This document shows, in pieces, positions 16,257-26,184 of a DNA stretch of 28,609 nucleotides; within the stretch, counting starts at the first letter, position 1; each line of letters begins with the position of its first letter. The translations under genes were made by a program, and so were the position numbers. Below the pieces are notes generated by a model, which made no database searches, was not told the DNA's origin, and saw nothing but the letters and a program-made list of their open reading frames with translations. This stretch comes from DAIOSQ01 sp036752465 (GTDB taxonomy: Bacteria > Pseudomonadota > Gammaproteobacteria > Legionellales > Legionellaceae): positions 1-28,609 of the forward strand of contig DAIOSQ010000008.1 of the NCBI GenBank assembly GCA_036752465.1, given 5' to 3'.

Positions 16257-17699
16257 TTAGCCTGAAAAAGTACTAGCACAAACATTAATCAGCATGCTGG
16301 GCCAGATTCCTAGGGCGATCAGCAGTATGGCATTGGCTGAAAACATCAGTTGCTCAGCTGTAGTGATGGTCCAAGCGCTAGGATCGTTTGGCTCTTCGAA
16401 ATACATCACTTTTACTATTCGGATGTAATAGAAGCCTCCGATGACAGCAAAAATCAGTCCCAACACTGCGAGCCATGTGAGCTGTGCGTCGACCAGTGCC
16501 TTTAACACCAGTAGTTTTGCAAAGAACCCTGCCGTTGGCGGTACCCCTGCCATCGAGAACATTAGAATCAGCATAAGAAAAGCTAGCCACGGGTTTCGCT
16601 TATTCAAGCCTTTAAAATCACCAATTTGCGAAATCTCCACACCACTGCTTGATAGCATGGTAATCAGTCCAAAGGCAGCAACTGACATTAATGCGTAAAC
16701 CAGCACGTAATAGACGGAATAGGAAAAACCAGCTGAGGTTCCAGCAATTATGCCAAATAGCATGTAACCCATATGAGCAACCGTAGAATAGGCGAGCAAT
16801 CGTTTAATATTTGTCTGCGCTATGGCTACAACGCTACCAACGCCTGTTGACAAAATGGCCATGCAGATTGCAATATTTAGCCATTGGACTTTAAAATGCA
16901 ACAGTCCGTAAGCAAGCAGTCTTAAGGCCATACCAACTGCTGCGATTTTTGGGGCACAGCTAATAAACAAAGCAACAGATGTGGGTGCTCCTTCGTAAAC
17001 GTCGGGGGCCCACATGTGAAAAGGTATGAGTGCCAATTTAAATCCGATGCCGGCCAAAATAAATACCAACCCAATCGCCAGTAATAGCTTAGCATGCACA
17101 AAATCGGTGGCAATTGCTTGCGATATTTGCGCTAAATCTAGCTGGCCCGTTGCCCCATATATCAAGGAAATGCCGTATAATAACATCGCAGAAGCAATTG
17201 CTCCCATCACAAAATACTTCAAAGCAGCTTCGGCAGAGTCACCGCTTGACCGTGCCAACGCGGTCATTGCATATAACGGCAGAGAAACCAATTCTAAACC
17301 CAGATAAATCGTCAGCAATGAGTGGCTCGCTGCTAACGACATCATGCCGAGTGTAGAAAGTAAGCCCAGAAGGTAAAACTCACCACTGGCTATTCTGTAC
17401 GTAAGGTTATAAGCCTTTGCATAAAAAAAACTCAAGAAGACACAAACACATATGAATAAATTCATCAATTGCGATGCAGAATCGCTGATAAGCAACCCGT
17501 TAAATAGGATTGTATTTTCTTCTGGTATAAAAAAATATGCCAAAAGAGCTGCTATTGCCAAGCCCAAATAAGCAGTGACCATAGCAATGTTCGGGTACAT
17601 TTTTTTCAAAAACAAGTCGCCTAGCAGCACTAAACACGCCGTAACTAGAACAGTAACTTCAGGTAGTGCCAGGTGAAAATTATCTAGAATGCCAATCAT
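16257..17699 (-). CDS. nuoN: NADH-quinone oxidoreductase subunit N
   Basis: This is an antiporter-like proton-pumping subunit of the membrane arm of complex I (ND2 type), with about 14 transmembrane helices over 480 residues. The key charged residues are seen: E136 in IYLGLELVSLPLYAM, the lysine in GIGFKLALIPFHMWAPD, and the lysine in CAPKIAAVG. It is the last nuo gene; its stop lies 28 bases before the -35 box of the tRNA promoter. It starts 23 bases after nuoM, with AAGG upstream of the ATG. No terminator is seen between it and the tRNA, so operon transcripts may run into the tRNA. Confidence 0.97.
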   Translation of the reverse strand: MIGILDNFHLALPEVTVLVTACLVLLGDLFLKKMYPNIAMVTAYLGLAIAALLAYFFIPEENTILFNGLLISDSASQLMNLFICVCVFLSFFYAKAYNLTYRIASGEFYLLGLLSTLGMMSLAASHSLLTIYLGLELVSLPLYAMTALARSSGDSAEAALKYFVMGAIASAMLLYGISLIYGATGQLDLAQISQAIATDFVHAKLLLAIGLVFILAGIGFKLALIPFHMWAPDVYEGAPTSVALFISCAPKIAAVGMALRLLAYGLLHFKVQWLNIAICMAILSTGVGSVVAIAQTNIKRLLAYSTVAHMGYMLFGIIAGTSAGFSYSVYYVLVYALMSVAAFGLITMLSSSGVEISQIGDFKGLNKRNPWLAFLMLILMFSMAGVPPTAGFFAKLLVLKALVDAQLTWLAVLGLIFAVIGGFYYIRIVKVMYFEEPNDPSAWTITTAEQLMFSANAILLIALGIWPSMLINVCASTFSG

Positions 17700-17722
17700 A
17701 TTTTAACCTTATATTCAGTGTT

Positions 17723-19228
17723 TTATAATTTTGTTAGTTGCGCCATTGACAGAGTTTGTGAAACAGTTTGATGAACGTAAGTGAGCAGCGGCTGAGGATA
17801 AACACCTATGATGATAACCATTATTGCCAACAGAATGTACGCCGCCAGTTCCTGCGAACTCAAATCTTTAAGATTTGCTACATGCTCGTTGGCTACAGCA
17901 CCAAAAATAACCCTTTTGTACATCCACAAGGTGTATGAAGCTCCTAGTATCAAGGTCAGCGCCGCCCAAAATACAATCCAGAAGCCAGCTTTCATGCTCG
18001 CCATAATCACCATGAACTCACCTACGAAACCTGATGTACCAGGCAAACCAGCATTGGCCATCGCAAAAAGCATCATAAAGCTCGCGTAAACAGGCATGGT
18101 ATTGACGATGCCCCCGAAGTCCTTAATTTGACGTGTATGCATACGATCATAAATGTAGCCTACTCCGGCAAACATGGCGCTGGAGATAAAGGCGTGCGAA
18201 ATCATCACGACAATAGCCCCTTCCAGGAGCAAACCTGCGCTGCTGAAACTACTATTTTTGGCCACTGCAAATATTGCAAAAGAACCTAGCGTTACAAATC
18301 CCATGTGTGAAATGGATGAGTAAGCGATTAGCCGCTTCATGTCCTGTTGTATAATGGCGATTGTACCTACATAAACCACTGCAATTAACGATAGTACAAT
18401 CATAATATTGGCGTATGCCCGGCACGCATCTGGGACTATCGGCAAAGCAAAGCGAATGAATCCATACGCTCCTAGCTTCAGGAGGATCGCCGCCAAGATG
18501 ATAGATCCACCAGCAGGGGCCTCAGTATGCGCATCTGGCAACCAGGTATGTACAGGGAACATTGGAATTTTAATCGCAAACCCAAGAAAAAAAGCTATAA
18601 ATATCAGTGTCTGAGCCGTCATATTAAGTTTAATTGCAACAAACGTTTCTATATCGAACGTACCTGCTTGGTAGCCTAAATACAAAAAGGCAGCCAGCAT
18701 CAGCACCGAGCCAAGAAAAGTATACAAAAAAAACTTTATTGCCGCATAAACTCGGTTGTCAGAGCCCCAAACACCTATGATCAGGTACATGGGGATCAGA
18801 GTGGCTTCCCAGAATATATAGAATACAATTGCGTCCGTTGCGGAAAAGACCCCCACCAGAAATCCTTGCATGATAAGAAAGGCGGATATATATTGCCCTA
18901 CTCTTTTTTGTATACTTTGCCAAGTCGCGAGCACAACAACCAAATTGGTAAAGATGGTGAGGACGATCAACAAAATAGATAATCCATCTACGGCCAAATT
19001 ATAATGTATACCTAACTGTGGTAACCAAGCCGTTTCTTCTAAAAATTGCATGTGCTGTGCGCCAGGATCAAACCCTGTCAGCAAAGTAAAACTAATCAGC
19101 AAGCTCAACCCGATGGTGAACAGACCTAAATAACGGGAGAGATTAGGATTGCTGTCATCTCCTGTGATAAATACAAATACTCCTGCAATAATCGGCAGCC
19201 AAATTAGAAAGTTTAAAATATGTGGCAT
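17723..19228 (-). CDS. nuoM: NADH-quinone oxidoreductase subunit M
   Basis: This antiporter-like proton-pumping subunit (ND4 type) has 501 residues and about 14 transmembrane helices. E141 in FWEATLIPMYLIIGVWG is the conserved glutamate of helix 5, and GFAIKIPMFPVHTWLPDAHTE carries the lysine of helix 7. It lies between nuoL and nuoN, 36 bases after nuoL. The ATG follows a GGTGAC-type ribosome binding site. Confidence 0.97.
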   Translation of the reverse strand: MPHILNFLIWLPIIAGVFVFITGDDSNPNLSRYLGLFTIGLSLLISFTLLTGFDPGAQHMQFLEETAWLPQLGIHYNLAVDGLSILLIVLTIFTNLVVVLATWQSIQKRVGQYISAFLIMQGFLVGVFSATDAIVFYIFWEATLIPMYLIIGVWGSDNRVYAAIKFFLYTFLGSVLMLAAFLYLGYQAGTFDIETFVAIKLNMTAQTLIFIAFFLGFAIKIPMFPVHTWLPDAHTEAPAGGSIILAAILLKLGAYGFIRFALPIVPDACRAYANIMIVLSLIAVVYVGTIAIIQQDMKRLIAYSSISHMGFVTLGSFAIFAVAKNSSFSSAGLLLEGAIVVMISHAFISSAMFAGVGYIYDRMHTRQIKDFGGIVNTMPVYASFMMLFAMANAGLPGTSGFVGEFMVIMASMKAGFWIVFWAALTLILGASYTLWMYKRVIFGAVANEHVANLKDLSSQELAAYILLAIMVIIIGVYPQPLLTYVHQTVSQTLSMAQLTKL

Positions 19229-19264
19229 AATGTCACCAAGTTGTATGTGTTAGTGGATAGTTAG

Positions 19265-21241
19265 CTATTGTGAGAGCAATAACCAACATAAAAAGCCAAG
19301 CAGGCCAAGTATCATGAATGCGACATAGTGATATAAATACCCACTTTGAACCACTCGCGTTTTAGTGGCGAGCCATTTTACAAAGCGTCCCGAACCATTC
19401 ACCACCGTACCATCTATCATAGCTTGATCAATTATTTGATAGAAAAACGTCCCTATTCGCTTAGTGCCTCTAACCCAAAACCAATCGTTAAAGGTATCAA
19501 AGCCGTATTTATTTAATAGAAGACGATATAACCACGCGCAACGTGCTGCCAGACTCTGCGGTATCCAACGTAGTTGCAAATAGGCTATGGCTGCCAAAAC
19601 TGCCCCCAATACGGTCAGCCAGAATACTGGAGAGCTTAAAGCGTGTATGGCACTGTGCCAAGGAGAGATAATTTCCTTGCCAAGCTCCTCCAAGACATTG
19701 TGCTCCGGTAACACAAATATAACATCGGAGAGCATAACGTGTTTATCAAACAACATCGGCATATACAGCAAGTAACCTATAACAACGGATGGTATCGCCA
19801 GTAGGACCAAAGGTAGCCAAACGACCCATGGAGACTCATGTACGTGGGCAAAGGTATGCTCATCCATCCGAGTCTTGCCATGAAATGTCATGAACAATGA
19901 CCTAAAGGTGTAAAGTGCTGTAACAAATGCCCCGCTTAACACACAAAAGTATGCATAGCGACTTCCAGGTATCGTTGACAATTGAGCGGCTTCAATAATT
20001 GTATCTTTTGAGTAGAAGCCGGCCAGAGGCGGGAAAGCGCACAAAGCGAGCGAGCCGATAAGGAAGGTCACGTAGGTTATGGGCATTTTGCGCCACAAGC
20101 CACCCATTTTTCGCATATCCTGCTCATGATGCATACCCATGATAACTGATCCTGCACCCAAGAAAAGAAGCGCCTTAAAACATGCGTGAGTCAATAGGTG
20201 GAAGATGCCAGCACTGTATGCTGAGGCGCCCATAGCTACCATCATGTAACCCAGCTGAGACAATGTAGAATACGCCACAACACGCTTAATATCGTTCATG
20301 ACCACTGCCAGAATACCGGTGAACAATGCTCCTGTTGCGCCAATCACCAGCACAAAAGATAGGGCGGGGGTTGACCACTCGATCATAGGTGATATGCGCG
20401 CAACCATAAATACGCCGGCAGTTACCATAGTCGCTGCGTGAATTAAAGCGGATATAGGCGTTGGGCCTTCCATTGATTCAGGCAACCAGACGTGCAATGG
20501 CACCTGCGCTGATTTGCCCATCGCACCGATAAACAATAGAATGCATATCACCGTGAGCAACGACCATTCATGTCCGCTGAACAAACTTATGTTTTCTTTG
20601 GCCAGTTCACTAGCACTATGGAATATTGTATCGAAATGCAAGCTTCCTGTATGCATAAAAACCAAGGAGATACCCAGCAAGAAACCAAAATCACCGACTC
20701 GATTCACGATAAATGCTTTAATGCTGCCCTGGATAGCTGACTCTTTTGTGTACCAAAAGCCGATCAGGAGGTAAGACACTAGCCCCACCCCTTCCCAACC
20801 AAAAAACATCTGCAAAAAGTTGTTGGCACTGACCAACATCAGCATCATGAACGTAAACAGAGAAATATAGCTAAAGAATCTTTGGTACCCATCATCATCA
20901 GCCATATAACCGATACTATATATATGAACTAGAAACGATACAAAAGTCACTATAACCATCATTAGTGCACTGAGCGCATCGATTCGCAGCCCAATTGCAA
21001 AAGAGTAGGGGAAAAGTTCTCCTCCACTTGCCCAGGTATACAGGTCACTGTCGATGATTGGCAAATTGCCACACATCACCATATATGCGACGTAGCATGC
21101 TAAAACAAAAGACAATCCAACCAACACAATTGTAATGGTATGTGCACCAGCTTTGCCAATTTGTTTGCGAAAGAAGCCAGATATGATAGAGCCTACAAGA
21201 GGCGCCAATAAAATAATCACACAACTTTGTAAAATGGTCAC
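19265..21241 (-). CDS. nuoL: NADH-quinone oxidoreductase subunit L
   Basis: This is the largest antiporter-like proton-pumping subunit (ND5 type), at the far end of the membrane arm. It has 658 residues: about 14 core helices, then a long lateral helix and a final anchoring helix (from about 520 to the end) that lies along NuoM and NuoN. E150 in FFGWEGVGLVSYLLIG and the lysine in GKSAQVPLHVWLPESMEGP are the conserved pumping residues. The start is GTG; the AAAAGGG binding site lies inside the last codons of nuoK, whose stop is only 4 bases away. Confidence 0.97.
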   Translation of the reverse strand: MTILQSCVIILLAPLVGSIISGFFRKQIGKAGAHTITIVLVGLSFVLACYVAYMVMCGNLPIIDSDLYTWASGGELFPYSFAIGLRIDALSALMMVIVTFVSFLVHIYSIGYMADDDGYQRFFSYISLFTFMMLMLVSANNFLQMFFGWEGVGLVSYLLIGFWYTKESAIQGSIKAFIVNRVGDFGFLLGISLVFMHTGSLHFDTIFHSASELAKENISLFSGHEWSLLTVICILLFIGAMGKSAQVPLHVWLPESMEGPTPISALIHAATMVTAGVFMVARISPMIEWSTPALSFVLVIGATGALFTGILAVVMNDIKRVVAYSTLSQLGYMMVAMGASAYSAGIFHLLTHACFKALLFLGAGSVIMGMHHEQDMRKMGGLWRKMPITYVTFLIGSLALCAFPPLAGFYSKDTIIEAAQLSTIPGSRYAYFCVLSGAFVTALYTFRSLFMTFHGKTRMDEHTFAHVHESPWVVWLPLVLLAIPSVVIGYLLYMPMLFDKHVMLSDVIFVLPEHNVLEELGKEIISPWHSAIHALSSPVFWLTVLGAVLAAIAYLQLRWIPQSLAARCAWLYRLLLNKYGFDTFNDWFWVRGTKRIGTFFYQIIDQAMIDGTVVNGSGRFVKWLATKTRVVQSGYLYHYVAFMILGLLGFLCWLLLSQ

Positions 21242-21245
21242 GTTT

Positions 21246-21551
21246 TTACCCTTTTAAATGATTCATTTGATTGACATTGATATTTTTTCGGTTGCGATAC
21301 AGCAGCAAAACAATAGCTAAGCCAATCGCCGCTTCTGCAGCAGCTACTGTTAGGATAAAAAACACAAAAACCTGACCAGCCACTCCTGAGTAGTAATGAG
21401 AAAATGCCACAAAATTGGTATTAACTGCCAAGAGCATCAACTCAACGCAAACCAGCAATAGAATTACGTTCCTCCTATTCAGCAGAATGCCAGTTAAACT
21501 CAGGCCAAATAAGATAGCTGAAAGGAATAGATAGTATGTTATTGGTATCAT
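21246..21551 (-). CDS. nuoK: NADH-quinone oxidoreductase subunit K
   Basis: This small ND4L-type membrane subunit has 101 residues and three helices. The two buried glutamates needed for proton transfer are present: E37 in VCVELMLLAVN and E73 in AAEAAIGLAI. It follows nuoJ by 12 bases and precedes nuoL by 4. Confidence 0.97.
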   Translation of the reverse strand: MIPITYYLFLSAILFGLSLTGILLNRRNVILLLVCVELMLLAVNTNFVAFSHYYSGVAGQVFVFFILTVAAAEAAIGLAIVLLLYRNRKNINVNQMNHLKG

Positions 21552-21563
21552 AAGGCTCCCGAA

Positions 21564-22193
21564 TCACGAATTTTTAGCTTTAATTGAAACCAGCCGCACC
21601 CTATCTTCCCTTCTCGTCATCAGCTGTTGCAGAATGCTCTGGCGTTTGGTACGGATCGGCTCGCGGTGGACCAGCATGATCGCAGCTACAATAGCTACCA
21701 ACAGTATCACGGCTGCCAGTTCAAAGGCATACACATAATCAGTGTATAGGACCAAGCCAATGCGCGTGGTATTCGATAATGTAGCCAAATCTTGTTGTAC
21801 ACCGCTACTGGCTTTTTCAAGTACATCACCCATTGATTTGTGTAACATGTCTGTTGGAATCGACATCATCACGAACCACGTGAGAAGCGCTGTTAACAAC
21901 AGGCCCAGAGGTAAAGTACGGATCCAGTGATGTGGCCTTGCCTCCGCATCAATATTAAGCATCATCACCACAAATAAAAATAAGGTCATCACTGCTCCGA
22001 CATATACTAAAACCAGAATCAAGGCCAAAAATTCTGCTTCAGCGAGCATCCATAATACCGAACTGGCCAGGAATGCAGCCACCAAGAACAACACACTACG
22101 AACCGGGTTACTCTGGGTGACCGCCAAGAAGGCACACAAGATTGTTAAACCGGCGAAAACATAGAAGATTACTTCCAACAGTGAATGGGGCAT
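21564..22193 (-). CDS. nuoJ: NADH-quinone oxidoreductase subunit J
   Basis: This ND6-type membrane subunit has 209 residues and five helices. The conserved third helix LILVYVGAVMTLFLFVVMML, which carries the pi-bulge region linked to coupling, is clear near residues 55-75. A basic C-terminal tail follows the last helix (from about residue 175). It starts 11 bases after nuoI. Confidence 0.96.
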   Translation of the reverse strand: MPHSLLEVIFYVFAGLTILCAFLAVTQSNPVRSVLFLVAAFLASSVLWMLAEAEFLALILVLVYVGAVMTLFLFVVMMLNIDAEARPHHWIRTLPLGLLLTALLTWFVMMSIPTDMLHKSMGDVLEKASSGVQQDLATLSNTTRIGLVLYTDYVYAFELAAVILLVAIVAAIMLVHREPIRTKRQSILQQLMTRREDRVRLVSIKAKNS

Positions 22194-22204
22194 ATTGTTC
22201 CTCG

Positions 22205-22735
22205 TTATCGATATTTTTCATCAGCCAGGCGATCACTTGCCAGACGATCTTCCATAAAGTCGCCTACGGCCAATAGTTTTTCCTTGGTCATAATATTTTG
22301 TCCACGCGCGCTCATGTGGTAATGCTGAATCGGCGTTACTACGATGGAATCCACCGGACATGACTCCTCGCAAAGTCCACAATTGATACATTTAAACATA
22401 TCTATGTCGTAACGTGTGGTCCGGCGTGATCCATCCTCTCTCGGTTCTGATTCGATAGTAATTGCCAGGGCGGGGCAAACTGCTTCACAAAGTTTGCATG
22501 CAATGCAGCGCTCTTCACCATTTGGGTATCGTCGCAATGCCAGCAGGCCACGAAAGCGAGGTGATGTAGGGGTATGTTCTTCGGGAAATTGAATGGTTAT
22601 CTTTCTTTTAAACATATGCCTGTAGGTAACCGACAAACCACGGAGCAAATCCAGAAAAAGAAAGCTCTTGAGATAGTGTGTAATATACCGGTAAACTTGT
22701 TTCATCGACTCACTCAGTTGTTTATGTTTAGTCAT
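22205..22735 (-). CDS. nuoI: NADH-quinone oxidoreductase subunit I
   Basis: This ferredoxin-like subunit (TYKY type) carries clusters N6a and N6b, which pass electrons towards N2. Two CxxCxxCxxxCP motifs are complete: CIACKLCEAVCP and CINCGLCEESCP. The start is uncertain. ATG 22735 (176 residues) has AGAGAG at good spacing, ATG 22705 (166 residues, MKQVYRYITHYLK) fits the length of short homologues better, and the frame also opens with TTG at 22756. The family portion begins near FKRKITIQFPEEHTP. It lies 46 bases after nuoH. Confidence 0.95.
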   Translation of the reverse strand: MTKHKQLSESMKQVYRYITHYLKSFLFLDLLRGLSVTYRHMFKRKITIQFPEEHTPTSPRFRGLLALRRYPNGEERCIACKLCEAVCPALAITIESEPREDGSRRTTRYDIDMFKCINCGLCEESCPVDSIVVTPIQHYHMSARGQNIMTKEKLLAVGDFMEDRLASDRLADEKYR

Positions 22736-22781
22736 ACCGCATCTCTCTGTGTCCAATTTGAAGCGGCATCAATTGCTTGCT

Positions 22782-23804
22782 TCAAAACCATGGTTTTAAT
22801 TGCCACAATACCATTAGGGCCGTCACAATCACCCAAATGATTGTAACAGGTATCAATACTTTCCAGCCCAAACGCATAAGTTGGTCGTAGCGGTAACGTG
22901 GAAAGGTCGCCCGTACCCATAAGTAGACGAATAAGAAAAAGGCAATCTTTATCAATAACCAAACAAATCCTGGCACTAAAGCAAGAACTTTTCCAAGCAG
23001 TGGGATACCCTCGAAAGGGGAAAGCCAACCGCCCATAAATAAGACAGCCATCACGGTCGACATTAGAATCATACTGGCATACTCAGCCATGAAAAACAGC
23101 GCAAACCCAATTGCGGAATACTCTACATGGAAGCCAGCCACGATTTCTGACTCACCTTCTGCCAAGTCAAAGGGAGCGCGATTAGTTTCGGCCAATGCCG
23201 ATATCCAGAATACTATAAACAGAGGGAGCAGCGGGATAAACCACCAATGGAATATGCCCCCTCGTTGCGAAAGCACTATATCAGTTAAATTCATGCTCCC
23301 CGCAGCTAACAAAACTCCGACAAAAGCGAATCCCATGGCTATTTCATAGGAAATAGTTTGCGCCGCACTGCGCAACGCCCCTAACATGGCGTACTTGGAG
23401 TTAGAGGCCCAGCCAGCGATTAGCAAGCCATACACACTTAGCGAGCTCAGAGCAAATAAAAACAGTACGCCTGCGTTTATGTTAGCCAGGTAGATGCCCT
23501 GGTCAAATGGTATCACTGCCCAGCCGACTAGTGCTGGTATAAAAGCACACAAAGGCGCTATCACAAATAGATATTTGTTAGAACGGGTCGGTATGATGAT
23601 TTCTTTATGGAGTAGCTTTATCACATCTGCAAAAGGTTGTAGCAGTCCGCGCAAACCAACCCTATTTGGTCCTATCCTGACTTGCATGTAACCGATGACT
23701 TTGCGCTCAGCAAAGGTTAAATAAGCGACGCACAGCAGCAAAGGCAGAACCACTGCTAGAATTTTAATAAGAATCCAGATTAACGTGCCAATATCATTTA
23801 ACAT
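22782..23804 (-). CDS. nuoH: NADH-quinone oxidoreductase subunit H
   Basis: This ND1-type subunit joins the membrane and peripheral arms and forms part of the quinone chamber. It has 340 residues and eight helices. The RVGLRGLLQPFADVIKLLHKE segment after helix 1 and the acidic loop RAPFDLAEGESEIVAGFHVE (about 200-220) are the conserved quinone-site regions. The ATG follows GAAGG with good spacing and lies 11 bases after the nuoG stop. Confidence 0.97.
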   Translation of the reverse strand: MLNDIGTLIWILIKILAVVLPLLLCVAYLTFAERKVIGYMQVRIGPNRVGLRGLLQPFADVIKLLHKEIIIPTRSNKYLFVIAPLCAFIPALVGWAVIPFDQGIYLANINAGVLFLFALSSLSVYGLLIAGWASNSKYAMLGALRSAAQTISYEIAMGFAFVGVLLAAGSMNLTDIVLSQRGGIFHWWFIPLLPLFIVFWISALAETNRAPFDLAEGESEIVAGFHVEYSAIGFALFFMAEYASMILMSTVMAVLFMGGWLSPFEGIPLLGKVLALVPGFVWLLIKIAFFLFVYLWVRATFPRYRYDQLMRLGWKVLIPVTIIWVIVTALMVLWQLKPWF

Positions 23805-23815
23805 GCCCGACCTTC

Positions 23816-26167
23816 TTATGGCTTAATCATAATTGCAGCAAAGGAGTGCCCCAAATCAATTGTTTCTGGCATACCATTTGCAACCCATACAGCATCACGA
23901 ACTATGCGCTCATCGATCTCTAGAGGCAATGTTATCTCAATATCACTCTGAGAAATAGTGGCAACAGTTGTCAAACCGTACTTTTTAGCAGTATCCGGGT
24001 GTACCCGTATGCAACTCGCTTCCGCCGAACCGCAGGTCTGCAGTGCATGCGAGCGCCGGACTATGGGATCTATTCGATAAAGTGGCCATTCACCAATGCG
24101 CGTGAGATTTTCTCTGGCTAAAGGCAGCGCGTCTGGGTAGTAGCAAGCCGGTTTAATCTCAGTGCAAGCTGCAAACTTTTGCGATATTTCTTGGGTAATT
24201 TCCTCACTGCCAAGATATTCAAAACCTTTACAATGCATCAAATTACCAAGCACTCGTAGAACCTTCCAAGCAGGCCGGGCTTGTCCTTGTGGTGGCAAAG
24301 TCCCGGCAACAGTTTGCCATGTTTGATCTAGATTGATATATGTTCCAGATGTCTCAGCAAATGTGGCGATCGGCAAAATTACGTTCGCATACTCGTACAG
24401 CGAATCAGATGTATATGCTGTCATGGCAACTACAAACTCTGCCGCCAGCAATGATTGTCGAGCGTGATACGGATTAGCCACATCAAACTCCGGCTCAATT
24501 CCCAGCAGCATGTACGCCTTCAACCTGGCGGCCAGTGCTGTTTGCACATCCATACCTATAGTTTCTGCTGCTGTTCCTGCTGCTCCACGATGCGGCAACA
24601 CACCCGCTAGCCAGGCTCCTGGGCTATTGCTGCCATGTAAAAAATGTATAATATTTGCGCCAGTTAATGCACTTAACAAGCTGGTAAGCGATCGTAGCAA
24701 GGCAGCCTCTGGATGATCCATCAACAAAGCACCCGTCACGATCACCGCATGTGGCTCTCGCAATGCTGCAGCTAACTGTTTCAGCTGATCCGTCGGTTGC
24801 AGCCCTACCAATAGTCTTTCTTGTTCGGGTGTTAATAGATATCCGGTGGGTACCGCCGCGGCAACCAGATTTGCCAAGCCTTTAACCATATCGTGCGGTG
24901 ATAATAGCAGCTTGTCAGTCACAGCAAAATGGTAGGCGTAATCCACCGAATTGATGGCATACACTTTGGCCCCATTGATTTGGGCCTTGCGAACTCGCGT
25001 GCTGGCCAATGGCACCTCTCTCGCAATATTGCAACCGATAAGCATGATCACTTTTTGTGTCTCGAGCTCATGGTATGGTATTGAATTTTTTGGCATCAAG
25101 CTCTGTAGGCTCTGGTCGCGAAAGTCGGACTGTTTGATTCGATGATCGATATTGTTGACCCCAATATCTCTAAGCCATTTCTGTAGCAGATAATATTCTT
25201 CAAGCGTTTGTGAGTAACCAGCAAGACCGGCTACTTGCTCAGGACCGTTATTTTTGATGATGTGCGCCAGATTGCTTGCTGTAAACTGGAGGGCGGTCTG
25301 CCAATCAACTTCTTCCCAAATCCCATCACGTTTTATCATAGGAGACGTTGCGCGCTGCTGATGTTTCAGACCCAAATAACTGAAGCGATCTCTATCAGAT
25401 AACCAAGTCTCATTGATTGTTTCTTGCTCTCTTGGAACCACTCGCATTAGCTCGTTGCGCCGCGTGTGGACATAAATATTCGAGCCCAGGCAATCGTGTG
25501 GTGCCACGTGCTCATGTTGACTCATTTCCCAGGAACGCGCTTGATAACGATAGGGCTTAGAAGTGAGTGCTCCAACTGGGCATAAGTCTATGACATTGCC
25601 TGATACCTCTGAAACCATACTATGCTTGACATATGTGCCGATTTGCATGTGTTCGCCACGGTCTGTCGCGCCTAACTCAGAAACCCCGGCAATTTCATCT
25701 CCAAAACGCACGCATCGAGTACAATGGATGCATCGTGTCATTTCGGTTGCAATAAGCGAACCTAGGTCGTCACTGTTCACAGCACGTTTGCTTTCTTCGT
25801 ATTGCGACGAACTATGCCCAAAACCCATGGATAGATCTTGCAATTCACACTCACCTCCCTGGTCGCATATCGGACAATCTAGAGGGTGATTTATGAGCAA
25901 AAAATCCATAACAGCTTTCTGTGAGCGCAAGGCTTCTGCTGACTTCGTGAATACCTTCATACCATCGGTGATTGGAGTTGCACAGGCAGGCAGTGTCTTG
26001 CGTGAGTTTTCAACTTCAACCAAACACATCCTACAGTTCGCAGCAACGGATAATTTTTTATGGTAACAAAATCTAGGAATGTATATGCCAGCCTCATCCG
26101 CTACTTCGATTATCATCTTGCCATTATCAACTTCAAATCTTTTTCCATCTATTTCAACGGTCGCCAT
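23816..26167 (-). CDS. nuoG: NADH-quinone oxidoreductase subunit G
   Basis: This large iron-sulfur subunit of the input arm has 783 residues. The [2Fe-2S] N1b ligands are C34, C45, C48 and C62. H94, C98, C101 and C107 bind N5, whose histidine ligand is typical. The CIHCTRC motif (about 146-152) and a later CPVGAL (about 196) bind N4. A molybdopterin-oxidoreductase-like domain without cofactor motifs follows. The distant N7 cluster of E. coli appears lost: the region around residue 225 keeps a single Cys (PHDCLGSN) and the final CDRGRF motif reads SDRDRF. It lies between nuoF and nuoH, 17 bases after nuoF. Confidence 0.97.
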   Translation of the reverse strand: MATVEIDGKRFEVDNGKMIIEVADEAGIYIPRFCYHKKLSVAANCRMCLVEVENSRKTLPACATPITDGMKVFTKSAEALRSQKAVMDFLLINHPLDCPICDQGGECELQDLSMGFGHSSSQYEESKRAVNSDDLGSLIATEMTRCIHCTRCVRFGDEIAGVSELGATDRGEHMQIGTYVKHSMVSEVSGNVIDLCPVGALTSKPYRYQARSWEMSQHEHVAPHDCLGSNIYVHTRRNELMRVVPREQETINETWLSDRDRFSYLGLKHQQRATSPMIKRDGIWEEVDWQTALQFTASNLAHIIKNNGPEQVAGLAGYSQTLEEYYLLQKWLRDIGVNNIDHRIKQSDFRDQSLQSLMPKNSIPYHELETQKVIMLIGCNIAREVPLASTRVRKAQINGAKVYAINSVDYAYHFAVTDKLLLSPHDMVKGLANLVAAAVPTGYLLTPEQERLLVGLQPTDQLKQLAAALREPHAVIVTGALLMDHPEAALLRSLTSLLSALTGANIIHFLHGSNSPGAWLAGVLPHRGAAGTAAETIGMDVQTALAARLKAYMLLGIEPEFDVANPYHARQSLLAAEFVVAMTAYTSDSLYEYANVILPIATFAETSGTYINLDQTWQTVAGTLPPQGQARPAWKVLRVLGNLMHCKGFEYLGSEEITQEISQKFAACTEIKPACYYPDALPLARENLTRIGEWPLYRIDPIVRRSHALQTCGSAEASCIRVHPDTAKKYGLTTVATISQSDIEITLPLEIDERIVRDAVWVANGMPETIDLGHSFAAIMIKP

Positions 26168-26184
26168 TCTTGAACCTTTTCAAT

